Shown: piece after piece, positions 13,791 through 21,889 of the stretch
Position numbering within the stretch: position 1 is the stretch's first letter
Layout: each line of letters starts with the position of its first letter
Assembly: GCA_037388705.1 (NCBI GenBank)
Contig: JARRJY010000045.1
Location: 1-31,361, forward strand
From: JARRJY01 sp037388705
Lineage (GTDB): Bacteria; Pseudomonadota; Gammaproteobacteria; UBA6429; Thiohalophilaceae
Length of the DNA: 31,361 nt
Reading direction: 5' to 3'
Made by a program: the position numbers and the translations under genes
Notes under the pieces: generated by a model
Seen by the model: only the letters and a program-made list of their open reading frames with translations
What the model was told of the DNA's origin: nothing
The model's database searches: none

Positions 13791-15347
13791 TTACAGCTTG
13801 CTGACTTTTTCCAGTATTTCCTGTGCATGACCATCTGCGGTTACACCATAGAGTGCATCAATGACGATACCGTCCTTATTAATCACAAACGTGGACCGAA
13901 CGATACCCATTTTTTTATTACCATTTTTCTCTTTTTCCTGCCAGACACCATAGGCTTCACAAAGCTCACCATTTGTATCGGCAAGCAAGTCTACCTTGAG
14001 GCCATACTTATCAATAAAAGCCTGGTGACTTTCACAGGAATCTTTACTCACGCCCAGTATAACTGTATCAACATCGGCGAATTCACTAGCCAACTCGGTA
14101 AACTGGTTAGCTTCAATGGTGCAACCTGGTGTGTCATCCTTGGGATAGAAATACAACACGACATTCTTACTGTTTTTAAAATCAGACAGGCTGACGGTAT
14201 CACCATATTGATTGGGTGCACTGAATTCCGGGGCTACCTGATTTTTCTCTAGCATATTTTTTACTTTGAAATCAGGCCCAGCCGTCTCAAAAGCAAGTGA
14301 ACTAATGAACAGGCTCATGGTAAAACCAATTCCGCATAATAATGAAACGCCATATATCTGAAGCCAGTTAGCCCCCTTGGGCAGTTCTGCAACACCTGAT
14401 TTAATTGCTAACCAGGTCAATCCAAATACCCCAATCTGGTTGCCAAAAAATAATCCCGCAGCAATACCCAGGGGGACACCGTGTAGAAATGATTCAATAG
14501 TCAATCCTGCAAAGGATATTCCAGTATTGGCAAAGGCAAATAATGGCAAAATGGCAAAAGCGACGACCGGGTGTAAATCATGTTCCAATATTTCTAGCTG
14601 TGTTTTTTCTTCACCCGCTATTCGTTTGTATGGGATAAAAAAGGCAGTGATCACACCGGCCAAGGTTGCATGTACACCTGACTTTAATACCGCAGCCCAT
14701 AACACAAGACCAACCAGCAAATAAGGGGCAAGTGCCAGCACTCCTTTACGCATCATCAGGTATAAAACTAAAATTGCGCCGCTCGCTACGCTCAAGGACA
14801 ATATCGATAAATCCGCCGAGTAGAACAACGCAATAATAATAATTGCACCCAGATCATCAGCGATGGCGAGCGTCATTAAAAACAACTTGATCGTGCTGGG
14901 TATGCGGCTACCTAGTAGCGCAAGCACGCCCAATGCAAAAGCAATATCGGTTGCCGATGGAATCGCCCAACCTTTTATGGCTGTCGCATCCCCCCAGTTT
15001 ATATAGGCATAGATCACAGCAGGTACAGCCATACCACCAACCGCGGCAATAATTGGCAAAACAATACGTGAAGGCTCAGACAACTCACCACCAAGTACTT
15101 CACGTTTTATTTCAAGGCCAATCAGAAAAAAGAAAAGGGCCATTAATCCATCATTAATCCACAACAACAGGGGTTTGGCAATTTCAAACTCACCAAACCT
15201 GATAGCAACAGGGATATCAAGCAACGCATCATACAAGTAATTTACGGGTGAATTTACTACGATCATTGCAAGGGCCGTAGCGATTAACAGCAATATTCCA
15301 CTTGCTGTTTCCAGGCGTAGAAATTCTTTTATGGCGAGTATTGGCAT
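13791..15347 (-). CDS. NhaA Na+/H+ antiporter fused to PrxQ/Bcp peroxiredoxin
   Basis: One uninterrupted 518-codon frame. Residues 1-364 align with NhaA: LLWINDGLMALFFFLIGLE, Asp134 (ATDIAFALGVL), the Asp164-Asp165 ion-binding pair (AIADDLGAI) and LLCGIGFTMSLFISSLAF. The sequence of the twelfth helix is absent. At Met365 it passes straight into a Bcp/PrxQ peroxiredoxin (154 residues) with the peroxidatic Cys409 in PKDDTPGCT. The resolving Cys five residues later is Asn, but Cys438 (KDSCESH) could resolve from helix 3. The residue matching E. coli NhaA Lys300 appears to be Asn303. No ribosome site precedes the internal ATG, so separate translation of the peroxidase is unlikely. Inferred role: sodium/pH homeostasis coupled to peroxide removal. 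The compartment of the peroxidase depends on whether 11 or 12 helices form. Confidence 0.9.
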   Translation of the reverse strand: MPILAIKEFLRLETASGILLLIATALAMIVVNSPVNYLYDALLDIPVAIRFGEFEIAKPLLLWINDGLMALFFFLIGLEIKREVLGGELSEPSRIVLPIIAAVGGMAVPAVIYAYINWGDATAIKGWAIPSATDIAFALGVLALLGSRIPSTIKLFLMTLAIADDLGAIIIIALFYSADLSILSLSVASGAILVLYLMMRKGVLALAPYLLVGLVLWAAVLKSGVHATLAGVITAFFIPYKRIAGEEKTQLEILEHDLHPVVAFAILPLFAFANTGISFAGLTIESFLHGVPLGIAAGLFFGNQIGVFGLTWLAIKSGVAELPKGANWLQIYGVSLLCGIGFTMSLFISSLAFETAGPDFKVKNMLEKNQVAPEFSAPNQYGDTVSLSDFKNSKNVVLYFYPKDDTPGCTIEANQFTELASEFADVDTVILGVSKDSCESHQAFIDKYGLKVDLLADTNGELCEAYGVWQEKEKNGNKKMGIVRSTFVINKDGIVIDALYGVTADGHAQEILEKVSKL

Positions 15348-15380
15348 AAGATCATGTACCTGTGTAACAGTATAAATAGA

Positions 15381-15408
15381 AAGAGGCCCGGCGTTTACCG
15401 GGCCTCTT
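15381..15408 (-). terminator. Terminator of the TusE gene
   Basis: Perfect 11-bp stem AAGAGGCCCGG (15381-15391) / CCGGGCCTCTT (15398-15408) with a 6-nt loop, directly after the TusE stop and followed on the minus strand by TCTATTT. It separates tusE from the NhaA fusion gene downstream. Confidence 0.8.
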
Positions 15409-15410
15409 GT

Positions 15411-15704
15411 TTATACACAACCTGTCGGTTTAGGTAAACCACCATACTTGGTGATCGGCTTCATCGGGCCCGTCATCCATTTTTTGAACATTTCCTTCTG
15501 GTCCACCTTGAGATACTTGGAGAACTTTCGAATCGGCGGCACCACGCTGTATTCATCGTAATACTCGCGTGCCTTTTTAATCTGTTCCCATTGCTCGTCA
15601 TCAAGCTCAATGCCATCGGCCTCCGCCATTGCCTGTGCAATTTCCGGTGTCCATGCGCTCATATCAACAAGATAGCCATCGCCATCACGTTCTGGAAGAG
15701 TCAT
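15411..15704 (-). CDS. tusE: TusE/DsrC-family sulfur-carrier protein
   Basis: A 97-residue protein of the DsrC/TusE/DsvC fold, with RDGDGYLVDMSAWTPEIA at the start, PPIRKFSKYL in the centre and the diagnostic flexible C-terminal arm GGLPKPTGCV. The penultimate Cys (Cys96) is the sulfur-carrying residue. The second Cys that true DsrC has about 11 residues earlier is Thr here, so this fits the TusE-like single-Cys type used in tRNA 2-thiouridine sulfur relay rather than dissimilatory DsrC. No tusBCD or dsr genes are in the window. AGGAGGT precedes the ATG. It is monocistronic by its terminator. Confidence 0.85.
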   Translation of the reverse strand: MTLPERDGDGYLVDMSAWTPEIAQAMAEADGIELDDEQWEQIKKAREYYDEYSVVPPIRKFSKYLKVDQKEMFKKWMTGPMKPITKYGGLPKPTGCV

Positions 15705-15993
15705 TGTGCTTTACCTCCTGACTTTATTAACCAATACCTGATTATTATGGTCAAGTATTAAAATTTCAATAGTCATTTAACAACTATTTTATTATGGCCT
15801 TTATGATCCGGCTCCTACTTATAAGGGCATTTAGTCAATAACTACCTTTACTTCCAATATGTTAGCTATTGATTCTAATGCTATTTCTTCCAGGTTGTGG
15901 TTTTTGAAATAAGTCACAGGCCCCCTTTTTCTTTTTGCCCGGCGTAGTAGAATTATACTGGGTAGTTAATTACTTCATCATTGAGGTTGCACT

Positions 15994-16485
15994 ATGTCAC
16001 TTTCCAAGCTCACTTTTTATCTGTGTAAATGGGAACATACCCATTCCCAGATAACGCGTACGCGCAAGAAGGTTTTCATGGATGAGCAGCATCTGCCGCT
16101 GAACTTTCTACGTCACAAGGATGATGAAGAACGCTACCATGTGGTTGCTTATGACGATCTAACTGGCCAGCCTGTTGGCACCGGCTGCATTCATGACGAT
16201 GGACATATCGGCAGGATTGCTATCCTGAAAGGCTGGCGTGAAACCAATTCAGTAGCCCATGTTATTGTCGACTACCTTATGCACGTTGCCAGGTCATTAA
16301 AAGTGGACAGGGTGTGGCTGAATGCCCCTGTGGACAGCCTAGACTTCTATTCATACCGTGATTTTTATCCCATGGGCGAGCCTTTTGACTATTGTGGTGT
16401 CCCCATGCAGAAACTTGAGCTGTGGCGCGAAGTCGAGGATAACAACAAGATATTCAAGTCATCCGCTGATATCACGTATGATTAA
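15994..16485 (+). CDS. GNAT family N-acetyltransferase
   Basis: A 163-residue acetyltransferase of the GNAT superfamily, ElaA/YitI-like in pattern. The start helix contains TRKKVFMDEQHLP, the middle VVAYDDLTGQPVGTGCIHDDGHIGRIAIL is the beta4 and motif A region, where the acetyl-CoA pyrophosphate loop would be RETNSVAHVIVDYL, and VWLNAPVDSLDFYSYRDF / GVPMQKLEL is the C-terminal part. The usual R/Q-x-x-G-x-G/A loop is altered (WRETNSVA), so cofactor binding is less certain. The substrate is unknown. It is divergent from tusE, with about 290 bp between them and no feature seen apart from the gene starts. Confidence 0.8.
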   Translation: MSLSKLTFYLCKWEHTHSQITRTRKKVFMDEQHLPLNFLRHKDDEERYHVVAYDDLTGQPVGTGCIHDDGHIGRIAILKGWRETNSVAHVIVDYLMHVARSLKVDRVWLNAPVDSLDFYSYRDFYPMGEPFDYCGVPMQKLELWREVEDNNKIFKSSADITYD

Positions 16486-16505
16486 ATAACTGTCCTAAAC
16501 GTAAC

Positions 16506-16919
16506 CTAGTCTTTCTCTGCCCATTCACGGATTTTGCGTTTGAGTTTTTTCTCGACTTTCTCACCTATCTCTTCCCAGTCCTGATCACCAGCCATGGTTT
16601 TTTCATTCTCGGCCCAATCTTTTAATCTTCGCATGATCTTTAACTCAACTTTTTCACCAATCTCTTCCCATTTAGCATCACGTTTTTTCTGAGCGGCTGA
16701 TTTGCACGAGATATGACAACTTCCACCACTCCAGATAATGATGACCCCGAGTAAAAATCCAAAATCATACCAGCCACCACTATTACGTGTTTCATACACC
16801 AGGACGCTGTCATTGAATATATGAATAACCAGGGCAATGACGGAAATAATGCCATGCCACAGGCCATACCAGAAACCAGCCGGGTTTTGATCAGTAAACT
16901 GGGTATCGCCCGCACCCAT
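16506..16919 (-). CDS. Hypothetical membrane protein with a duplicated C-terminal motif
   Basis: About 137 residues from the ATG at 16919; the frame is open further upstream to a TTG at 17003, inside the preceding gene. Two hydrophobic helices (about residues 14-36 and 50-66) are followed by two Cys and then a charged tail. The tail holds two copies of a 24-residue unit: WEEIGEKVELKIMRRLKDWA and WEEIGEKVEKKLKRKIREWA, likely amphipathic helices facing the cytoplasm. No clear Shine-Dalgarno is seen for either start. It follows the SnoaL-like gene by 28 bp and may be coupled to it. I do not recognise the function. Confidence 0.6.
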   Translation of the reverse strand: MGAGDTQFTDQNPAGFWYGLWHGIISVIALVIHIFNDSVLVYETRNSGGWYDFGFLLGVIIIWSGGSCHISCKSAAQKKRDAKWEEIGEKVELKIMRRLKDWAENEKTMAGDQDWEEIGEKVEKKLKRKIREWAEKD

Positions 16920-16947
16920 TATTGAATCAGGGTGCCGGTGGATAGAT

Positions 16948-17358
16948 TTACTGGAGCGTCTCCCCTCGACGTTGCTGTTGTATAACAGATCCGTGATGTT
17001 CAATCATTAGCCAGCCATGAGTAAACTTCCGGTATACATTTGTTGCTACGACCACGGCCATCACCGTACCTTCATGCATGATCTCTTCCGTAACAATATG
17101 CACAGCCATATCATCGGTCACGGTTTTATTTGTATGTGTATAACGAATCTCGGAAGGTTGGGAATTATCAAGAATATGCTCCCAGCTGCGAACCACGGCC
17201 TCATAGCCAACAATAACACCCGAACCAGGATGAACACATACCACGTTACCTTCTGCCCAGAGTGCCTTCATCACATTTTTATCAACATGCATAAACGCCT
17301 CATAGAAAACAGCCTCAACCTCGTCAGGACTTTGCATATGTAAAACGGATTTGTTCAC
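16948..17358 (-). CDS. SnoaL-like (NTF2 fold) protein
   Basis: A 136-residue single-domain protein of the NTF2-like/SnoaL superfamily: VEAVFYEAFMHVDKNVMKALWAEGNVVCVHPGSGVIVGYEAVVRSW, followed by strands with EEIMHEGTVMAVVVATNVYRK and WLMIEHHGSV. The GTG start at 17358 is preceded by AGAGGG. The family has a cone-shaped pocket and is used for isomerases, hydrolases and binding proteins, so the exact reaction cannot be called. The HHGS near the end is typical of stand-alone bacterial members. The gene lies upstream of the small repeat-bearing membrane protein on the same strand. Confidence 0.78.
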   Translation of the reverse strand: MNKSVLHMQSPDEVEAVFYEAFMHVDKNVMKALWAEGNVVCVHPGSGVIVGYEAVVRSWEHILDNSQPSEIRYTHTNKTVTDDMAVHIVTEEIMHEGTVMAVVVATNVYRKFTHGWLMIEHHGSVIQQQRRGETLQ

Positions 17359-17434
17359 AGTTATCCCTCTTATTTACACTAATATGATTCTACCTGGATA
17401 AAAACAGCAGGTTGAATACAGCACTATTAATTAC

Positions 17435-18001
17435 TCAAAGCAAATCATCCTGTTTATCGATATCTGTTCTCACACCTGGATCGTTTATCGTAACTAATTC
17501 AAGCTGGTCCTGGTGACGAGCAATAATATGTCGCGCACCAACATCTCCACGTAATGCAAGTAATTGCGCTTTATAGCTTTTGTTAAATCCGACCGGATGG
17601 CCACGTTTTTGATTAAACTGCGGCGCAACAATACTGGCACCCTCTTTGAGTTTGTCAGCCAGCAGGGAAATGGTTTCCGTTTTTATGTATGGCATATCGG
17701 CTAATGCTATCAACCAGCCGGAAGCGGCTTCGCTCGCGCTCACCCCGTGAGCAATACTGCTTCCCATCCCCTGTTCTGCCTGCTCATTGATAACAACTTT
17801 CATACCCAGTTGTTCAAGTTCCGGCTTATACGTCATTAAAGTCTTGTTAATAACAGCAACAGACTCTGGTAATACGTCCAGCAGTTTTTTTGCTGAGACA
17901 AGCAGCATCGGGATATTGTTTACAGGTTGTAACAGTTTATTACTACCAAAGCGTTTGCTTTGGCCGGCAGCCAGCAAAACACCAACCGGTAACCTGCTCA
18001 T
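17435..18001 (-). CDS. MocA-like molybdenum cofactor nucleotidyltransferase
   Basis: A 188-residue MobA/MocA-type nucleotidyltransferase. The N-terminal nucleotide loop is LLAAGQSKRFGSNKLL, the metal-binding LADMPYI lies in the middle, and HPVGF is near residue 135. These point to MocA-type CTP:molybdopterin cytidylyltransferases, which make the MCD form of the cofactor used by xanthine-oxidase-family enzymes. The start ATGA overlaps the stop of xdhC by 4 bp, placing it last in the operon with the Mo and [2Fe-2S] subunits. The context supports maturation of the hydroxylase encoded just upstream. Sequence alone does not separate CTP from GTP use. Confidence 0.85.
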   Translation of the reverse strand: MSRLPVGVLLAAGQSKRFGSNKLLQPVNNIPMLLVSAKKLLDVLPESVAVINKTLMTYKPELEQLGMKVVINEQAEQGMGSSIAHGVSASEAASGWLIALADMPYIKTETISLLADKLKEGASIVAPQFNQKRGHPVGFNKSYKAQLLALRGDVGARHIIARHQDQLELVTINDPGVRTDIDKQDDLL

Positions 18002-18975
18002 ACCGCGCTGACTGATTGCCTGGATGATTCACTCACGACGTTACGTTGCTGGGTAATTTCAGCCATAATCGATATCGCTATTTCCGGTGGAGTATGACTA
18101 CCTATCGCCAGGCCGACCGGGGCATGCAGGCGTTGAAGCTGTGCAGGGGTAATGCCCATCATTTTCAATCTCTGTCGACGTGCTTCACAGTTTCGCTGAG
18201 AGCCAATTGCACCTACGTAAAAAGCTGGTGACTGTAACGCGTCAAGCAAAGCCATATCATCCAGCTTGGGATCATGTGTTAACGCCACCACGATACTCCT
18301 TGGTTGTTGCGCATATTGCTGAACAGCATCATCGGGCATCATGGTTGTTAACTCGGTGCCTTCGATTTGCCAGTTCTTTGCATATTCCTCGCGCGGATCA
18401 CACACAATCACCCGGTAACCCAGCATCAAGGCGATTTGGGAAACGTATTGTGAAAGGTGCCCGGCACCGATTAATAACAGGTTCCATTGTGGACCAAAAA
18501 TTTTACGGACATAGATATTCGTGCAGACAAAGTCCTGCTCGCCCCTGGCAGGTTGCAAGGTGACCTTGCCGGAGCGCAGATCTACGTGCCTGGCCACCAG
18601 TTGCTGATGTTGTAAAGCGTTTAGCAGTTCTTGTAGCGAATCTTCTTCCAGTTGTTCAACCAGTAATTCAAGACGACCTCCGCAGGGTAAACCAAATCGC
18701 GTCGCATCCTCACGCTTCACACCATAATCAATACGTGTTGGATAGCTATCGCTAAGATGTTGATCGCGATAACGTTGCACAAGGTCTTCTTCCACACAGC
18801 CGCCGGATACAGAGCCATTGTGGATACCATCACGTCGCATGATCATAAGTGAACCTGCCGGGCGTGGTGATGAACCCCAGGTTTTTAGTACCGTAACAAG
18901 AGCCACCTGGTGACCTTGCTCAAGCCATTGCCGGGCTGTTTCTAAAACTTGCCGATCGGCACTTATATTTTGCAT
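17998..18975 (-). CDS. XdhC/CoxI family molybdenum hydroxylase maturation factor
   Basis: A 325-residue cytoplasmic chaperone of the XdhC family. The N-terminal XdhC_CoxI domain has VALVTVLKTWGSSPRPAGS and the conserved GSVSGGCVEEDL with a Cys near residue 60; a Rossmann domain follows (LLLIGAGHLSQYVSQIALML, then VIVCDP). XdhC binds the molybdenum cofactor, helps its sulfuration and delivers it to the apo-enzyme. It starts 3 bp after the Mo-subunit stop and overlaps mocA by 4 bp, so the three are translated together. Length and domain order are normal for the family. Confidence 0.9.
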   Translation of the reverse strand: MQNISADRQVLETARQWLEQGHQVALVTVLKTWGSSPRPAGSLMIMRRDGIHNGSVSGGCVEEDLVQRYRDQHLSDSYPTRIDYGVKREDATRFGLPCGGRLELLVEQLEEDSLQELLNALQHQQLVARHVDLRSGKVTLQPARGEQDFVCTNIYVRKIFGPQWNLLLIGAGHLSQYVSQIALMLGYRVIVCDPREEYAKNWQIEGTELTTMMPDDAVQQYAQQPRSIVVALTHDPKLDDMALLDALQSPAFYVGAIGSQRNCEARRQRLKMMGITPAQLQRLHAPVGLAIGSHTPPEIAISIMAEITQQRNVVSESSRQSVSAV

Positions 18976-18978
18976 CAG

Positions 18979-21213
18979 TTAACCCGCACGCAGATCAACA
19001 TTCTTTAACGGGAACTGGCGTATGCGTTTTCCGGTCGCAGCAAAAATCGCATTAAGTACCGCGGGTGCAGCTACCGCGATGGTGGGTTCACCAATACCAC
19101 CCCAGAATCCCCCCGAAGGCATCACGATGACTTCAACCTTTGGCATCTCCTCGATCAGCATGGATGGATAATTGTGAAAGTTACTTTGCTCAACTGCACC
19201 ATCTTTAATCGTACATTCGCCGTAAAGTAACGCAGATAGTCCAAACACAAAAGACCCTTCTACCTGGGCTTCAATCTGTTGCGGGTTGACGGCATAACCA
19301 GGATCCGTTGCCGCAACGATACGATGAATTTTAAGTTTTCCATCATCCACCGATACTTCTGCACATGCCGCGACATAGCTGGCAAACGTCTTGATCACCG
19401 CCAGGCCGCGATGTACTCCTTTGGCGGCAGGTTTACCCCAACCAGCTTTTTCGGCAACCGCATTCAGAACACCCAGGCTTTTGGGATGGTTGGCCATTAA
19501 CTTGCGACGAAACTCCAGCGGATCCTTGCCGGCAGAATGGGCCAGCTCATCGATGAAGCATTCTATATATATAGCATTCTGGTTGATATTCACTCCGCGC
19601 CAGAATCCCGGTGGCACGTGTGGATTACGCATGGCATGCTCTACCAGTAAATTCGGCACTGAATAACTGATAGCATGATCACCATCGGGCAACAGTCCCT
19701 GAAACGTAATCATGTCCGCACCATTCTCTGCCAGCCATTGCGGGTTGACGGAGGCAAGAATGGACTGGCCTGAAATGCGAACCTGCAGTCCAGTTAGGTT
19801 ACCCGTGTTGTCCAGGCTGCCAACCAGTTTACACTTGGTAATCGGATGGTAATGACCGTGTGCCATATCCTCTTCCCGGCTCCACAATAATTTAATCGGT
19901 GTACCGGGCATCTGCTTGGCAATGGTAACAGCCTGCTTGACGAAATCATGGAAAGCACCCCGACGACCAAAACCACCGCCAAGATGGAGCTTGTAAACAT
20001 CACACTGGCTAATGGGCAAACCGGCTGCCTCGGCGGCAGCCTCCAAAGCCGCGGTGCCATTTTGCGTGGGGCACCAGACTTCACATTTCTCTTTTGTCCA
20101 CAGCGCCGTGGCATTCATGGGTTCCATGGTGGCGTGGTTCTGATAAGGATAGGCATACGTGGCTTCGATGGTTTTTGCCGCGCCCTTTTCAGCCTTTTGC
20201 ACATCACCATTTTTGTTACCCACAAACACGTTATCTTGCGAGGTTAATCCTTCATCAAGCATCTTCTCGATCGAAGCACTGCTTGCTTTGGCATTGGCTC
20301 CCATATCCCAGGTAATAGATAACTTATCCAGCGCTGTCTTGGCCTGCCACCAGGTATCAGCCACCACGGCAACGGCATTGTCTTGCACGGCGACGACTTT
20401 TTTCACGCCGGGCATGATACGGACATTTGCATCATCAAAGGACTTGAGCTTACCGCCGAATACCGGGCAGGCCTTGATAGCGGCATTCAGCATTCCGGGC
20501 AAGGTAAGATCCGCACCGTAGATTTGTTTACCATTGAGTTTATCGTCGGTATCCAGGCGCTTGACCGGCTTACCGATCAGTTTCCAGTCTTTGGGATCAT
20601 TTAGTTCAATATGTTCAGGGGGAAATAACTCGGCTGCGAGGGTAGCGACCTTGCCATAGGTAGTAGTACGTCCACTGGGCACATGGGTGATCACGCTGTC
20701 GGCAACCGTGCACTCCTTCATCGGAACACCCCATTGTTCGGCGGCCGCTTCAATTAACATGTGCCGGGCAACCGCACCACCCTTGCGCACGTACTGGTGA
20801 CTGCCACGAATTCCCTGGCTACCACCGGTTGAAAAACTGCGCCAAACATTATCACGTGCAATATTCTGTCCAGGTGTCGGGTACTCGGTAGTAACCCTGG
20901 ACCAGTCACATTCCAGTTCTTCAGCAACCATTTGCGCAAGACCGGTCAGGGTACCCTGCCCCATTTCAGAACGTGCAATACGAATGATTACCGTGTCATC
21001 AGGTTCTATCACTACCCATGCATTAACTTCCGGCACCTCGGATGGTTGCTCACTAACCGCTGGCCCGGTTGTCGCACCAGTGGAAGGCGTTGCTTCCTGG
21101 GTACTTTCACTGCAGCCTGGCAGGTAAAGTCCGAGCGTAAAACCAGCGCCCACTTTTCCCGTGGTGATGAAAAACTCGCGACGCGAAACATTGATGATCT
21201 CTTTTTTCATCAT
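18979..21213 (-). CDS. Molybdenum hydroxylase large subunit, IorB-like, Tat-exported
   Basis: A 744-residue xanthine-oxidase-family Mo-binding subunit of the isoquinoline 1-oxidoreductase/aldehyde oxidase group. The N-terminus has a twin-arginine signal (SRREFF) and ends in LPGC (Cys34), a possible Tat lipoprotein site. Mo-site motifs are GGGFGRRG, the Arg-containing PPGFWRGVN and the catalytic Glu709 in GIGEPTIAV. The protein hydroxylates an aldehyde or N-heterocycle; the substrate cannot be told. It overlaps the [2Fe-2S] subunit gene by 4 bp. Since that subunit has no signal, the complex is presumably folded in the cytoplasm and exported by Tat as a unit. No cytochrome subunit is encoded beside it, so the electron acceptor is unknown. 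Confidence 0.9.
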   Translation of the reverse strand: MMKKEIINVSRREFFITTGKVGAGFTLGLYLPGCSESTQEATPSTGATTGPAVSEQPSEVPEVNAWVVIEPDDTVIIRIARSEMGQGTLTGLAQMVAEELECDWSRVTTEYPTPGQNIARDNVWRSFSTGGSQGIRGSHQYVRKGGAVARHMLIEAAAEQWGVPMKECTVADSVITHVPSGRTTTYGKVATLAAELFPPEHIELNDPKDWKLIGKPVKRLDTDDKLNGKQIYGADLTLPGMLNAAIKACPVFGGKLKSFDDANVRIMPGVKKVVAVQDNAVAVVADTWWQAKTALDKLSITWDMGANAKASSASIEKMLDEGLTSQDNVFVGNKNGDVQKAEKGAAKTIEATYAYPYQNHATMEPMNATALWTKEKCEVWCPTQNGTAALEAAAEAAGLPISQCDVYKLHLGGGFGRRGAFHDFVKQAVTIAKQMPGTPIKLLWSREEDMAHGHYHPITKCKLVGSLDNTGNLTGLQVRISGQSILASVNPQWLAENGADMITFQGLLPDGDHAISYSVPNLLVEHAMRNPHVPPGFWRGVNINQNAIYIECFIDELAHSAGKDPLEFRRKLMANHPKSLGVLNAVAEKAGWGKPAAKGVHRGLAVIKTFASYVAACAEVSVDDGKLKIHRIVAATDPGYAVNPQQIEAQVEGSFVFGLSALLYGECTIKDGAVEQSNFHNYPSMLIEEMPKVEVIVMPSGGFWGGIGEPTIAVAAPAVLNAIFAATGKRIRQFPLKNVDLRAG

Positions 21214-21677
21214 GACCTCCCGCGCTTACTGATATCAACGGCCAGGTGAATGCCCTTTCTTACCCGGGTAAACGTGCCACAACGACAGATGTTAGTGATG
21301 CTGGCATTAATATCCGCATCACTGGGATCAGGATTATTTTTAAGGAGTGCAGCGGCTGACATGATCATACCCGGCTGACAATAACCACACTGTGGTACAT
21401 CAAGCTCTTTCCAGGCTTGTTGCAACGGATGACTGCTATCGGCAGATAACCCTTCAATCGTTACTATTTCTTTGGATTCATTAAGTGAAGAGACAGGCAC
21501 GATACAGGAGCGTACCGCCTGACCATTGACATGCACGGTACAGGCACCACAGACACCAATGCCACAACTGTACTTGGTACCCGTCAGCCCCATTTGTTCC
21601 CGCAACACCCAGAGTAAAGGTGTTGAACCATCAACATTGATGTCGACAAGTTTTCCGTTTATTTTCAGTTTTGCCAT
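21210..21677 (-). CDS. Molybdenum hydroxylase [2Fe-2S] subunit, IorA-like
   Basis: A 155-residue iron-sulfur subunit. The start is set at ATG 21677, 7 bp after GGAGG; a GTG 6 bp further upstream is too close to that site. The N-terminal plant-ferredoxin-type cluster is bound by KYSCGIGVCGACTVHVNG and a later Cys. The C-terminal helical domain binds the second cluster with CGYCQPG and NICRCG. It passes electrons from the Mo site to the acceptor. It is the first gene of the operon iorA-iorB-xdhC-mocA, and an ATGA overlap links it to the large subunit. It has no signal peptide. Confidence 0.92.
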   Translation of the reverse strand: MAKLKINGKLVDINVDGSTPLLWVLREQMGLTGTKYSCGIGVCGACTVHVNGQAVRSCIVPVSSLNESKEIVTIEGLSADSSHPLQQAWKELDVPQCGYCQPGMIMSAAALLKNNPDPSDADINASITNICRCGTFTRVRKGIHLAVDISKRGRS

Positions 21678-21889
21678 GAGCACACCTCCGATAAACCTTA
21701 ATGCAGTCTAACTCTGCAAATAGTGTAACTCAACGCCCATTAATCCACATTTTTTGTGTGATGTAATTCCAGACCTTAAGCAAGTTTTCAATAACTGGCC
21801 TAATTTTTTTGCACTTCATGCTTACTTTAGCCACCAGCAAGGTGTATTCGTCAAATTACAATTGTGCAAAGATTAAAGAGTATTTAGTC

